Below are positions 1 through 13,813 of a stretch of 64,000 nucleotides of DNA, piece after piece. The DNA comes from Limnomonas spitsbergensis (lineage: Eukaryota > Chlorophyta > Chlorophyceae > Chlamydomonadales). A program made the position numbers and the translations under genes. The first letter of the stretch is position 1, and every line of letters starts with the position of its first letter. The notes beneath the pieces are model-generated. The model was not told the DNA's origin. It saw only the letters and a program-made list of their open reading frames with translations, and did not search any database. Location of the stretch: assembly GCA_037349105.1 (NCBI GenBank), contig JAYJMM010000017.1, positions 248,001-312,000 on the forward strand, read 5' to 3'.

Positions 1-3000
1 ACACTCAGCGACAATATCCCTGATCAGGTGGGCTTGTCAAATGGACCACAGATAAACCCCAGCTAAACCCTAATTCCAGCTTAATCCACACACTCAGTCG
101 GACAATATCCCTGATCAGGTGGGCTTGATCAAATGGACCACAGATAAACCCCAGCTAAACCCTAATTCCAGCTTAATCCACACACTCAGGCGACAATATC
201 CCTGATCAGGTGGGCTTGGTCAAATGGACCACAGATAAACCCCAGCTAAACCCTAATTCCAGCTTAATCCACACACTCAGCGACAATATCCCTGATCAGG
301 TGGGCTTGGTCAAAATGGACCACAGATAAACCCCAGCTAAACCCTAATTCCAGCTTAATCCACACACTCAGCGACAATATCCCTGATCAGGTGGGCTTGA
401 TCAAATGGACCACAGATAAACCCCAGCTAAACCCTAATTCCAGCTTAATCCACACACTCAGCGACAATATCCCTGATCAGGTGGGCTTGTCAAATGGACC
501 ACAGATAAACCCCAGCTAAACCCTAATTCCAGCTTAATCCACACACTCAGCGACAATATCCCTGATCAGGTGGGCTTGATCAAATGGACCACAGATAAAC
601 CCCAGCTAAACCCTAATTCCAGCTTAATCCACACACTCAGCGACAATATCCCTGATCAGGTGGGCTTGATCAAATGGACCACAGATAAACCCCAGCTAAA
701 CCCTAATTCCAGCTTAATCCACACACTCAGCGACAATATCCCTGATCAGGTGGGCTTGATCAAATGGACCACAGATAAACCCCAGCTAAACCCTAATTCC
801 AGCTTAATCCACACACTCAGCGACAATATCCCTGATCAGGTGGGCTTGGATCAAATGGACCACAGATAAACCCCAGCTAAACCCTAATTCCAGCTTAATC
901 CACACACTCAGCGACAATATCCCTGATCAGGTGGGCTTGATCTAAATGGACCACAGATAAACCCCAGCTAAACCCTAATTCCAGCTTAATCCACACACTC
1001 AGCGACAATATCCCTGATCAGGTGGGCTTGATCAAATGGACCACAGATAAACCCCAGCTAAACCCTAATTCCAGCTTAATCCACACACTCAGCGACAATA
1101 TCCCTGATCAGGTGGGCTTGGTCAAATGGACCACAGATAAACCCAGCTAAACCCTAATTCCAGCTTAATCCACAAGCTCAGTCGACAATATTCCCTGTCA
1201 GGTGGGCTTGATCAAATGGACCACAGATAAACCCAGCTAAACCCTAATTCCAGCTTATCCACACACTCAGCGACAATATCCCTGATCAGGTGGGCTTGGT
1301 CAAATGGACACAGATAAACCCCAGCTAACCCTAATTCCAGCTTAATCCACACACTCAGCGACCATATCCCTGATCAGGTGGGCTTGGTCAAATGGACCAC
1401 AGATAACACCCCAGCTAAACCCTAATTCCAGGCTTAATCCACACACTCAGCGACAATATCCCTGATCAGGTGGGCTTGATCAAATGGACCACAGATAAAC
1501 CCCAGCTAAACCCTAATTCCAGCTTAATCCACACACTCAGCGACAATATCCCTGATCAGGTGGGCTTGGTCAAATGGACCACAGATAAACCCCAGCTAAA
1601 CCCTAATTCCAGCTTAATCCACACACTCAGCGACAATATCCCTGATCAGGTGGGCTTGAGTCAAATGGACCACAGATAAACCCCAGCTAAACCCTAATTC
1701 CAGCTTAATCCACACACTCAGCGACAATATCCCTGATCAGGTGGGCTTGGTCAAATGGACCACAGATAAACCCCAGCTAAACCCTAATTCCAGCTTAATC
1801 CACACACTCAGCGACAATATCCCTGATCAGGTGGGCTTGATCAAATGGACCACAGATAAAACCCCAGCTAACCCTAATTCCAGCTTAATCCACACAGCTC
1901 AGCGACAATATCCCTGATCAGGTGGGCTTGGTCAAATGGACCACAGATAAACCCCAGCTAAACCCTAATTCCAGCTTAATCCACACACTCAGCGACAATA
2001 TCCCTGATCAGGTGGGGCTTGGATCAAATGGACCACAGATAAACCCCAGCTAAACCCTAATTCCAGCTTAATCCACACACTCAGCGACAATATCCCTGAT
2101 CAGGTGGGCTTGGATCAAATGGACCACAGATTAACACCCCAGCTAAACCCTAATTCCAGCTTAATCCACACACTCAGCGACAATATCCCTGATCAGGTGG
2201 GCTTGTCAAATGGACCACAGATAAACCCCAGCTAAACCCTAATTCCAGCTTAATCCACACACTCAGCGACAATATCCCCTGATCAGGTGGGCTTGATCAA
2301 ATGGACCACAGATAAACCCCAGCTAAAACCCTAATTCCAGCTTAATCCACACACTCAGCGACAATAATCCCTGATCAGGTGGGCTTGGTCAAATGGACCA
2401 CAGATAAACCACCAGCTAAACCCTAATTCCAGCTTAATCCACACACTCAAGCGCGACAATATCCCTGATCAGGTGGGCTTGGTCAAATGGACCACAGATA
2501 AACCCCAGCTAAACCCTAATTCCAGCTTAATCCACACACTCAGCGACAATATCCCTGATCAGGTGGGCTTGGTCAAATGACCACAGATAACCCCAGCTAA
2601 ACCCTAATTCCAGCTTAATTCCACACACTCAGCGACAATATCCCTGATCAGGTGGGCTTGATCAAATGGACCAAGATAAACCCCAGCTAAACCCTAATTC
2701 CAGCTTAATCCACACACTCAGCGACAATATCCCTGATCAGGTGGGCTTGGTCAAATGGACCACAGATAAAACCCCAGCTAAACCCTAATTCCAGCTTAAT
2801 CCACACACTCAGCGACAATATCCCTGATCAGGTGGGCTTGGTCAAATGGACCACAGATAAACCCCAGCTAAACCCTAATTCCAGCTTAATCCACACACTC
2901 AGCGACAATATCCCTGATCAGGTGGGGCTTGATCAAATGGACCACAGATAAACCCCAGCTAAACCCTAATTCCAGCTTAATCCACACACTCAGCGACAAT

Positions 3001-6000
3001 ATCCCTGATCAGGTGGGCTTGGTCAAATGGACCACAGATAAACCCCAGCTAAACCCTAATTCCAGCTTAATCCACACACTCAGCGACAATATCCCTGATC
3101 AGGTGGGCTTGGTCAAATGGACCACAGATAAACCCCAGCTAAACCCTAATTCCAGCTTAATCCACACACTCAGCGACAATATCCCTGATCAGGTGGGCTT
3201 ATGGTCAAATGGACCACAGATAAACCCCAGCTAAACCCTAATTCCAGCTGAATCAACACAACCTCATGCGGACAATATCCCTGATCAGACCGTGGGCTTG
3301 GATCAAATGGACCACAGAATAAACCCCCAGCTAAACCCTAATTCCAGCTTTAAATCCACACACTCAGCGACAATATCCCTGATCAGGTGGGCTTGAGCAA
3401 ATGGAAAACAGATAAACCCAGCTAAACCCTAATTCCCTTAATATCCACACACTTCAGCGCAATATCCTGATCAGGTGGGCTTGATCAAATGGACCACAGA
3501 TAAACCCCAGCTAAACCCTAATTCCAGCTTAATCCCACACACTCAGCGGACAATATCCCCTGATCAGGTTGGGCTTGGTCAAATGGGAACACAGATAAAC
3601 CCCAGCTAAACCCTCAATTCACAGCTTAATCCACACAACTCAGCGACAATATCCATGATCAGGTGGGCTTGTTCAAATGGACCACAGATAAACCCCAGTC
3701 TAAACCCTAATTCCAGCTTAATCCACACACTCAGCGACAATCTCCCTGATCAGGTGGCTTGGTCAATGGACCCAGTAACCCCACTAAACCCTAATTTCCA
3801 GCTTAATCCACACACTCAGGCGACATATCCCTGATCAGGTGGGCTTGATCAAATGGACCACAGATAAACCCCAGCTAAACCCTAATTCCAGCTTAATCCA
3901 CACACTCAGCGACAATATCCCCTGGATCAAGTGGGCTTGGTCCAATGGACCACAGATAAAACCACCCTAAACCCTAAGTCCAGCTTAATCCACACCCAGC
4001 GCAATATCCCTTGATCAGGTGGGCTTGTCAAATGGACAACAGATAACCCCAGCTAAACCCTAATTCCCAGCTTAATCCACACACTCCGAGCGACCAATAT
4101 CCCTGATCAGGTGGGCTTGATCAATGGAGCCTCAGATAAACCCGCAGCTAAACACTAATTCCAGCTTAATCCACACACTCAGCGACAATATCCCTGATCA
4201 GTTGGGCTTGGTCAAATGGACCACAGATAAACCCCAGGCTAAACCCTAATTCCAGCTTAATCCACACACTCAGCGACAATATCCCTGATCAGGTGGGCTT
4301 GGATCAAATGGGACCACAGATAAACCCCAGCTAAACCCTAATTCCAGCTTAATCCACACACTCAGCGACAATATCCCTGATCAGGTGGGCTTGGATCAAA
4401 TGGACCACAGATAAACCCCAGCTAAACCCTAATTCCAGCTTAATCCACACACTCAGCGACAATATCCCTGATCAGGTGGGCTTGGTCAAATGGACCACAG
4501 ATAAACCCCAGCTAAACCCTAATTCCAGCTTAATCCACACACTCAGCGACAATATCCCTGATCAGGTGGGCTTGATCAAATGGACCACAGATAAACCCAG
4601 CTAAACCCTAATTCCAGCTTAATCCACACACTCAGCGACAATATCCCTGATCAGGTGGGCTTGATCAAATGGACCACAGATAAACCCCAGCTAAACCCTA
4701 ATTCCAGCTTAATCCACACACTCAGCGACAATATCCCTGATCAGGTGGGCTTGATCAAATGGACCACAGATAAACCCCAGCTAAACCCTAATTCCAGCTT
4801 AATCCACACACTCAGCGACAATATCCCTGATCAGGTGGGCTTGGTCAAATGGACCACAGATAAACCCCAGCTAAACCCTAATTCCAGCTTAATCCACACA
4901 CTCAGCGACAATATCCCTGATCAGGTGGGCTTGATCAAATGGACCACAGATAAACCCCAGCTAAACCCTAATTCCAGCTTAATCCACACACTCAGCGACA
5001 ATATCCCTGATCAGGTGGGCTTGGTCAAATGGACCACAGATAAACCCCAGCTAAACCCTAATTCCAGCTTAATCCACACACTCAGCGACAATATCCCTGA
5101 TCAGGTGGGCTTGATCAAATGGACCACAGATAAACCCCAGCTAAACCCTAATTCCAGCTTAATCCACACACTCAGCGACAATATCCCTGATCAGGTGGGC
5201 TTGATCAAATGGACCACAGATAAACCCCAGCTAAACCCTAATTCCAGCTTAATCCACACACTCAGCGACAATATCCCTGATCAGGTGGGCTTGGTCAAAT
5301 GGACCACAGATAAACCCCAGCTAAACCCTAATTCCAGCTTAATCCACACACTCAGCGACAATATCCCTGATCAGGTGGGCTTGGTCAAATGGACCACAGA
5401 TAAACCCCAGCTAAACCCTAATTCCAGCTTAATCCACACACTCAGCGACAATATCCCTGATCAGGTGGGCTTGATCAAATGGACCACAGATAAACCCCAG
5501 CTAAACCCTAATTCCAGCTTAATCCACACACTCAGCGACAATATCCCTGATCAGGTGGGCTTGATCAAATGGACCACAGATAAACCCCAGCTAAACCCTA
5601 ATTCCAGCTTAATCCACACACTCAGCGACAATATCCCTGATCAGGTGGGCTTGATCAAATGGACCACAGATAAACCCCAGCTAAACCCTAATTCCAGCTT
5701 AATCCACACACTCAGCGACAATATCCCTGATCAGGTGGGCTTGATCAAATGGACCACAGATAAACCCCAGCTAAACCCTAATTCCAGCTTAATCCACACA
5801 CTCAGCGACAATATCCCTGATCAGGTGGGCTTGATCAAATGGACCACAGATAAACCCCAGCTAAACCCTAATTCCAGCTTAATCCACACACTCAGCGACA
5901 ATATCCCTGATCAGGTGGGCTTGGATCAAATGGACCACAGATAAACCCCAGCTAAACCCTAATTCCAGCTTAATCCACACACTCAGCGACAATATCCCTG

Positions 6001-9000
6001 ATCAGGTGGGCTTGATCAAATGGACCACAGATAAACCCCAGCTAAACCCTAATTCCAGCTTAATCCACACACTCAGCGACAATATCCCTGATCAGGTGGG
6101 CTTGGTCAAATGGACCACAGATAACCCCAGCTAAACCCTAATTCCAGCTTAATCCACACACTCAGCGACAATATCCCTGATCAGGTGGGCTTGATCAAAT
6201 GGACCACAGATAAACCCCAGCTAAACCCTAATTCCAGCTTAATCCACACACTCAGCGACAATATCCCTGATCAGGTGGCTTGGTCAAATGGACCACAGAT
6301 AAACCCCAGCTAAACCCTAATTCCAGCTTAATCCACACACTCAGCGACAATATCCCTGATCAGGTGGGCTTGATCAAATGGACCACAGATAAACCCCAGC
6401 TAAACCCTAATTCCAGCTTAATCCACACACTCAGCGACAATATCCCTGATCAGGTGGGCTTGATCAATGGACCACAGATAAACCCCAGCTAAACCCTAAT
6501 TCCAGCTTAATCCACACACTCAGCGACAATATCCCTGATCAGGTGGGCTTGATCAAATGGACCACAGATAAACCCCAGCTAAACCCTAATTCCAGCTTAA
6601 TCCACACACTCAGCGACAATATCCCTGATCAGGTGGGCTTGGTCAAATGGACCACAGATAAACCCCAGCTAAACCCCTAATTCCAGCTTAATCCACACAC
6701 TCAGCGACAATATCCCTGATCAGGTGGGCTTGATCAAATGGACCACAGATAAACCCCAGCTAAACCCCTAATTCAGCTTAATCCACACGCTCAGCGACAA
6801 TATCCCTGATCAGGTGGGCTTGATCAAATGGACCACAGATAAACCCCAGCTAAAACCCTAATTCCAAGCTTAATCCACACACTCAGCGACAATATCCCTG
6901 ATCAGGTGGGCTTGGTCAAATGGACCACAGATAAACCCCAGCTAAACCCTAATTCCCAGCTTAATCCACACACTCAGCGACAATATCCCTGATCAGGTGG
7001 GCTTGATCAAATGGACCACGATAAACCCCAGCTAAACCCTAATTCAGCTTAATCCACACACTCAGCGACAATATCCTGATCAGGTGGGCTGGTCAAAGGG
7101 ACCACAGATAAACCCAGCCTAACCCTAATTCCAGCTTAATTCCACACGCTCAGCGACAATATCCCCTGATCAGGTGGGCTTGGTCAAATGGACCACAGAT
7201 AAACCCCAGCTAAACCCCTATAATTCCAGCTTAATCCACACACTCAGCGACAATATCACCTGATCAGGTGGGCTTGATCAAATGGACCACAGATAAACCC
7301 CAGCTAAACCTAATTCCAGCTTAATCCACACCACTCAGCGACAATATCCCTGATCAGGTGGGCTTGATCAAAATGGACCACCGATAAACCCAGCTAAACC
7401 CTAATTCAGCTTAATCCACACACTCAGCGACAATATCCCTGATCAGGTGGGCTTGGTCAATGGACCACAGATAAACCCAGCTAAACCCTAATTCCAGCTT
7501 AATCCACACACTCAGCGACAATATCCCTGATCAGGTGGGCTTGGTCAAATGGACCACAGATAAACCCCAGCTAAACCCTAATTCCAGCTTAATCCACACA
7601 CTCAGCGACAATATCCCTGATCAGGTGGGCTTGGTCAAATGGACCACAGATAAACCCCAGCTAAACCCTAATTCCAGCTTAATCCACCACACTCAGCGAC
7701 AATATCCTGATCAGGGGGCTTGGTCAATTGGACCACAGATAAACCCCAGCTAAACCCTAATCCAGGCTTAATCCACACACTCAGCGACATATCCCTGATC
7801 AGGTGGGCTTGATGAAATGGACGCAGATAAACCCCAGTAAACCCTAATTCCAGCTTAATCCACACACTCAGCGGACAATATCCTGATCAGGTGGGCTTGG
7901 TTCAAATGGACCACAGACAAACCCAGATAAACCCTAATTCCAGATTAATAACACGCTCAGCGGACAATTATCCCTGATCAGGTGGGCTTGATCAAATGGA
8001 CCACAGATAACCCCAGCTAAACCCTAATTCCAGCTTAATCCACACACTCAGCGACAATATCCCTGATCAGGTTGGGCTTGATCAAATGGACCACAGCATA
8101 AACCCCAGCTAAACCCTAATTCCAGCTTAATCCACACACTCAGCGACAATATCCTGATCAGGTGGGCTTGGTCAAATGGACCACAGATAAACCCCAGCTA
8201 AACCCTAATTCCAGCTTAATCCACACACTCAGCGACAATATCCCTGATCAGGTGGGCTTGATCAAATGGACCACAGATAAACCCCAGCTAAACCCTAATT
8301 CCAGCTTAATCCACACACTCAGCGACAATATCCCTGATCAGGTGGGCTTGATCAAATGGACCACAGATAAACCCCAGCTAAACCCTAATTCCAGCTTAAT
8401 CCACACACTCAGCGACAATATCCCTGATCAGGTGGGCTTGATCAAATGGACCACAGATAAACCCCAGCTAAACCCTAATTCCAGCTTAATCCACACACTC
8501 AGCGACAATATCCCTGATCAGGTGGGCTTGATCAAATGGACCACAGATAAACCCCAGCTAAACCCTAATTCCAGCTTAATCCACACACTCAGCGACAATA
8601 TCCCTGATCAGGTGGGCTTGATCAAATGGACCACAGATAAACCCCAGCTAAACCCTAATTCCAGCTTAATCCACACACTCAGCGACAATATCCCTGATCA
8701 GGTGGGCTTGGATCAAATGGACCACAGATAAACCCCAGCTAAACCCTAATTCCAGCTTAATCCACACACTCAGCGACAATATCCCTGATCAGGTGGGCTT
8801 GATCAAATGGACCACAGATAAACCCCAGCTAAACCCTAATTCCAGCTTAATCCACACACTCAGCGACAATATCCCTGATCAGGTGGGCTTGATCAAATGG
8901 ACCACAGATAAACCCCAGCTAAACCCTAATTCCAGCTTAATCCACACACTCAGCGACAATATCCCTGATCAGGTGGGCTTGATCAAATGGACCACAGATA

Positions 9001-12000
9001 AACCCCAGCTAAACCCTAATTCCAGCTTAATCCACACACTCAGCGACAATATCCCTGATCAGGTGGGCTTGGTCAAATGGACCACAGATAAACCCCAGCT
9101 AAACCCTAATTCCAGCTTAATCCACACACTCAGCGACAATATCCCTGATCAGGTGGGCTTGGATCAAATGGACCACAGATAAACCCCAGCTAAACCCTAA
9201 TTCCAGCTTAATCCACACACTCAGCGACAATATCCCTGATCAGGTGGGCTTGGTCAAATGGACCACAGATAAACCCCAGCTAAACCCTAATTCCAGCTTA
9301 ATCCACACACTCAGCGACAATATCCCTGATCAGGTGGGCTTGATCAAATGGACCACAGATAAACCCCAGCTAAACCCTAATTCCAGCTTAATCCACACAC
9401 TCAGCGACAATATCCCTGATCAGGTGGGCTTGGTCAAATGGACCACAGATAAACCCCAGCTAAACCCTAATTCCAGCTTAATCCACACACTCAGCGACAA
9501 TATCCCTGATCAGGTGGGCTTGGATCAAATGGACCACAGATAAACCCCAGCTAAACCCTAATTCCAGCTTAATCCACACACTCAGCGACAATATCCCTGA
9601 TCAGGTGGGCTTGGTCAAATGGACCACAGATAAACCCCAGCTAAACCCTAATTCCAGCTTAATCCACACACTCAGCGACAATATCCCTGATCAGGTGGGC
9701 TTGGATCAAATGGACCACAGATAAACCCCAGCTAAACCCTAATTCCAGCTTAATCCACACACTCAGCGACAATATCCCTGATCAGGTGGGCTTGATCAAA
9801 TGGACCACAGATAAACCCCAGCTAAACCCTAATTCCAGCTTAATCCACACACTCAGCGACAATATCCCTGATCAGGTGGGCTTGGTCAAATGGACCACAG
9901 ATAAACCCCAGCTAAACCCTAATTCCAGCTTAATCCACACACTCAGCGACAATATCCCTGATCAGGTGGGCTTGATCAAATGGACCACAGATAAACCCCA
10001 GCTAAACCCTAATTCCAGCTTAATCCACACACTCAGCGACAATATCCCTGATCAGGTGGGCTTGGTCAAATGGACCACAGATAAACCCCAGCTAAACCCT
10101 AATTCCAGCTTAATCCACACACTCAGCGACAATATCCCTGATCAGGTGGGCTTGATCAAATGGACCACAGATAAACCCCAGCTAAACCCTAATTCCAGCT
10201 TAATCCACACACTCAGCGACAATATCCCTGATCAGGTGGGCTTGATCAAATGGACCACAGATAAACCCCAGCTAAACCCTAATTCCAGCTTAATCCACAC
10301 ACTCAGCGACAATATCCCTGATCAGGTGGGCTTGGTCAAATGGACCACAGATAAACCCCAGCTAAACCCTAATTCCAGCTTAATCCACACACTCAGCGAC
10401 AATATCCCTGATCAGGTGGGCTTGATCAAATGGACCACAGATAAACCCCAGCTAAACCCTAATTCCAGCTTAATCCACACGCTCAGCGACAATATCCCTG
10501 ATCAGGTGGGCTTGGTCAAATGGACCACAGATAAACCCCAGCTAAACCCTAATTCCAGCTTAATCCACACGCTCAGCGACAATATCCCTGATCAGGTGGG
10601 CTTGGTCAAATGGACCACAGATAAACCCCAGCTAAACCCTAATTCCAGCTTAATCCACACGCTCAGCGACAATATCCCTGATCAGGTGGGCTTGGTCAAA
10701 TGGACCACAGATAAACCCCAGCTAAACCCTAATTCCAGCTTAATCCACACACTCAGCGACAATATCCCTGATCAGGTGGGCTTGGTCAAATGGACCACAG
10801 ATAAACCCCAGCTAAACCCTAATTCCAGCTTAATCCACACACTCAGCGACAATATCCCTGATCAGGTGGGCTTGGTCAAATGGACCACAGATAAACCCCA
10901 GCTAAACCCTAATTCCAGCTTAATCCACACACTCAGCGACAATATCCCTGATCAGGTGGGCTTGGTCAAATGGACCACAGATAAACCCCAGCTAAACCCT
11001 AATTCCAGCTTAATCCACACACTCAGCGACAATATCCCTGATCAGGTGGGCTTGGTCAAATGGACCACAGATAAACCCCAGCTAAACCCTAATTCCAGCT
11101 TAATCCACACACTCAGCGACAATATCCCTGATCAGGTGGGCTTGATCAAATGGACCACAGATAAACCCCAGCTAAACCCTAATTCCAGCTTAATCCACAC
11201 ACTCAGCGACAATATCCCTGATCAGGTGGGCTTGGTCAAATGGACCACAGATAAACCCCAGCTAAACCCTAATTCCAGCTTAATCCACACACTCAGCGAC
11301 AATATCCCTGATCAGGTGGGCTTGGTCAAATGGACCACAGATAAACCCCAGCTAAACCCTAATTCCAGCTTAATCCACACACTCAGCGACAATATCCCTG
11401 ATCAGGTGGGCTTGGTCAAATGGACCACAGATAAACCCCAGCTAAACCCTAATTCCAGCTTAATCCACACACTCAGCGACAATATCCCTGATCAGGTGGG
11501 CTTGATCAAATGGACCACAGATAAACCCCAGCTAAACCCTAATTCCAGCTTAATCCACACACTCAGCGACAATATCCCTGATCAGGTGGGCTTGGTCAAA
11601 TGGACCACAGATAAACCCCAGCTAAACCCTAATTCCAGCTTAATCCACACACTCAGCGACAATATCCCTGATCAGGTGGGCTTGGTCAAATGGACCACAG
11701 ATAAACCCCAGCTAAACCCTAATTCCAGCTTAATCCACACACTCAGCGACAATATCCCTGATCAGGTGGGCTTGTTCAAATGGACCACAGATAAACCCCA
11801 GCTAAACCCTAATTCCAGCTTAATCCACACACTCAGCGACAATATCCCTGATCAGGTGGGCTTGGTCAAATGGACCACAGATAAACCCCAGCTAAACCCT
11901 AATTCCAGCTTAATCCACACCACTCAGCGACAATATCCCTGATCAGGTGGGCTTGATCAATGGACCACAGATAAACCCCAGCTAAACCCTAATTCCAGCT

Positions 12001-13045
12001 TAATCCACACACTCAGCGACAATATCCCTGATCAGGTGGGCTTGGTCAAATGGACCACAGATAAACCCCAGCTAACCCTAATTCCAGCTTAATCCACACA
12101 CTCAGCGACAATATCCCTGTCAGGTGGGCTTGGTCAAATGGACCACAGATAAACCCCAGCTAAACCCTAATTCCAGCTTAATCCACACACTCAGCCGACA
12201 ATATCCCTGATCAGGTGGGCTTGATCAAATGGACCACAGATAAACCCCAGCTAAACCCTAATTCCAGCTTAATCCACACACTCAGCGACAATATCCCTGA
12301 TCAGGTGGGCTTGGTCAAATGGACCACAGATAAACCCCAGCTAAACCCTATTCCAGCTTAATCCACACACTCAGCGACAATATCCCTGATCAGGTGGGCT
12401 TGATCAAATGGACCACAGATAAACCCAGCTAAACCCTAATTCCAGCTTAATCCACACACTCAGCGACAATATCCCTGATCAGGTGGGCTTGGTCAAATGG
12501 ACCACAGATAAACCCCAGCTAAACCCTAATTCCAGCTTAATCCACACACTCAGCGACAATATCCCTGATCAGGTGGGCTTGATCAAATGGACCACAGATA
12601 AACCCCAGCTAAACCCTAATTCCAGCTTAATCCACACACTCAGCGACAATATCCCTGATCAGGTGGGCTTGGTCAAATGGACCACAGATAAACCCCAGCT
12701 AAACCCTAATTCCAGCTTAATCCACACGCTCAGCGACAATATCCCTGATCAGGTGGGCTTGGTCAAATGGACCACAGATAAACCCCAGCTAAACCCTAAT
12801 TCCAGCTTAATCCACACACTCAGCGACAATATCCCTGATCAGGTGGGCTTGGTCAAATGGACCACAGATAAACCCCAGCTAAACCCTAATTCCAGCTTAA
12901 TCCACACACTCAGCGACAATATCCCTGATCAGGTGGGCTTGATCAAATGGACCACAGATAAACCCCAGCTAAACCCTAATTCCAGCTTAATCCACACACT
13001 CAGCGACAATATCCCTGATCAGGTGGGCTTGATCAAATGGACCCC
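1..13045 (+). repeat. 90-bp satellite array, about 145 copies
   Basis: The unit is 90 bp and is repeated head to tail from the window edge to about 13045. The two main variants differ at one site (GATCAA or GGTCAA). Each unit holds CTAAACCCTAATTCC, then a stretch that reads HTLSDNIPDQ and ends CAG followed by GTGGGC, a good 5' splice site. The unit is a multiple of three and open in this frame, so long frames appear (for example 9786-11942), but they are a property of the repeat and not a separate gene. Copies at about 4570-6100 and 8160-11920 are nearly identical. Those at about 1130-4300, 6650-8150 and 11920-12420 carry many one-base indels. Inferred role: the array lies inside the intron before the first visible glycosyltransferase exon and was built from the end of the preceding exon. 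Confidence 0.95.
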
Positions 13046-13813
13046 GAAGTAATCCCAGAGAAATCTCCTTATCCCTTATCCTTGGCACTTAACCTTAACC
13101 CTTATACCCAAACCCTTGACATAATTCCTTATCCCCGAGCCACCAAACCTTGACCCTTAACCCCTGAAAGAAGAGGTCGTCCTCCAGCCCTCCACGCACT
13201 CAGTGACAGTATCCTGACCAGATAGGGTTTCATCAGTTAACCCTAAGCATCCCTGAACAGACAGGCTTAGACCCCGGACCCATGCTGCCTTGAACCCTAA
13301 CTCCCACGACTAAACTACTTCCTGCTCATCTCCCCCCCTTGACTTGATCCTCTCACCCCCTTGCCTAGAACTTCTGACTCTCCTCCTCCTGCTTGCTTGG
13401 CTGAACCCTGTGGCAAACCCTCGGCCCCCACCACCTCTGGCTGGACCCCCTGTCCCTCCCGCCCCTCCTGGCTGAACCCTCTGTCCCCTCCCACCCCCCT
13501 TCCGCCCCTCCTGGCTGAACCCTCTGTCCCCTCTCGCCTCCCCTCCGCCCCTCCTGGCTGAACCCTCTGTCCCCCCCCGTCCCCCTTCCGCCCCTCCTGG
13601 CTGAACCCTCTGTCCCCCCCCTCCCTCCCCCCCTCCCCCCCTCCTGGCTGAACCCTCTGTCCCCCCCCTCCCTCCCCCCTCCGCCCCCCCCGTCCCCCCC
13701 CCCCTCCGCCCCTCCTGGCTGAACCCTCTTTCCCCCCCCCGCCCCCCCTACCCCCCGCCCTCCCTGGCTTAACTCTCTGTTCCCTCCCGCCCTCCCCCCG
13801 CCCTGTCTAACAG
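13046..13813 (+). repeat. Degenerate CCCTTAACCC and pyrimidine-rich intron end
   Basis: After the satellite stops, 13046-13360 is a degenerate C/A-rich tract with many CCCTAA/CCCTTAA-like words. From about 13390 to 13800 a unit of about 45 bp containing CTGGCTGAACCCTCTGTCCCC repeats with growing C runs. The tract runs straight into the acceptor TCTAACAG of the glycosyltransferase exon at 13814, so it reads as an expanded polypyrimidine tract of that intron. No gene is seen here. Confidence 0.75.

Noticed and set aside
9786..11942. 718-codon open frame of 30-residue repeats, which looks like a repetitive structural protein
   Set aside because: It is only the 90-bp satellite being a multiple of three with no stop in this frame. 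It ends where single-base indels occur, has no signal or flanking domain, and continues as the same DNA repeat outside the frame.
1..13045. CRISPR-like array
   Set aside because: Units are contiguous with no unique spacers, and the context is eukaryotic.
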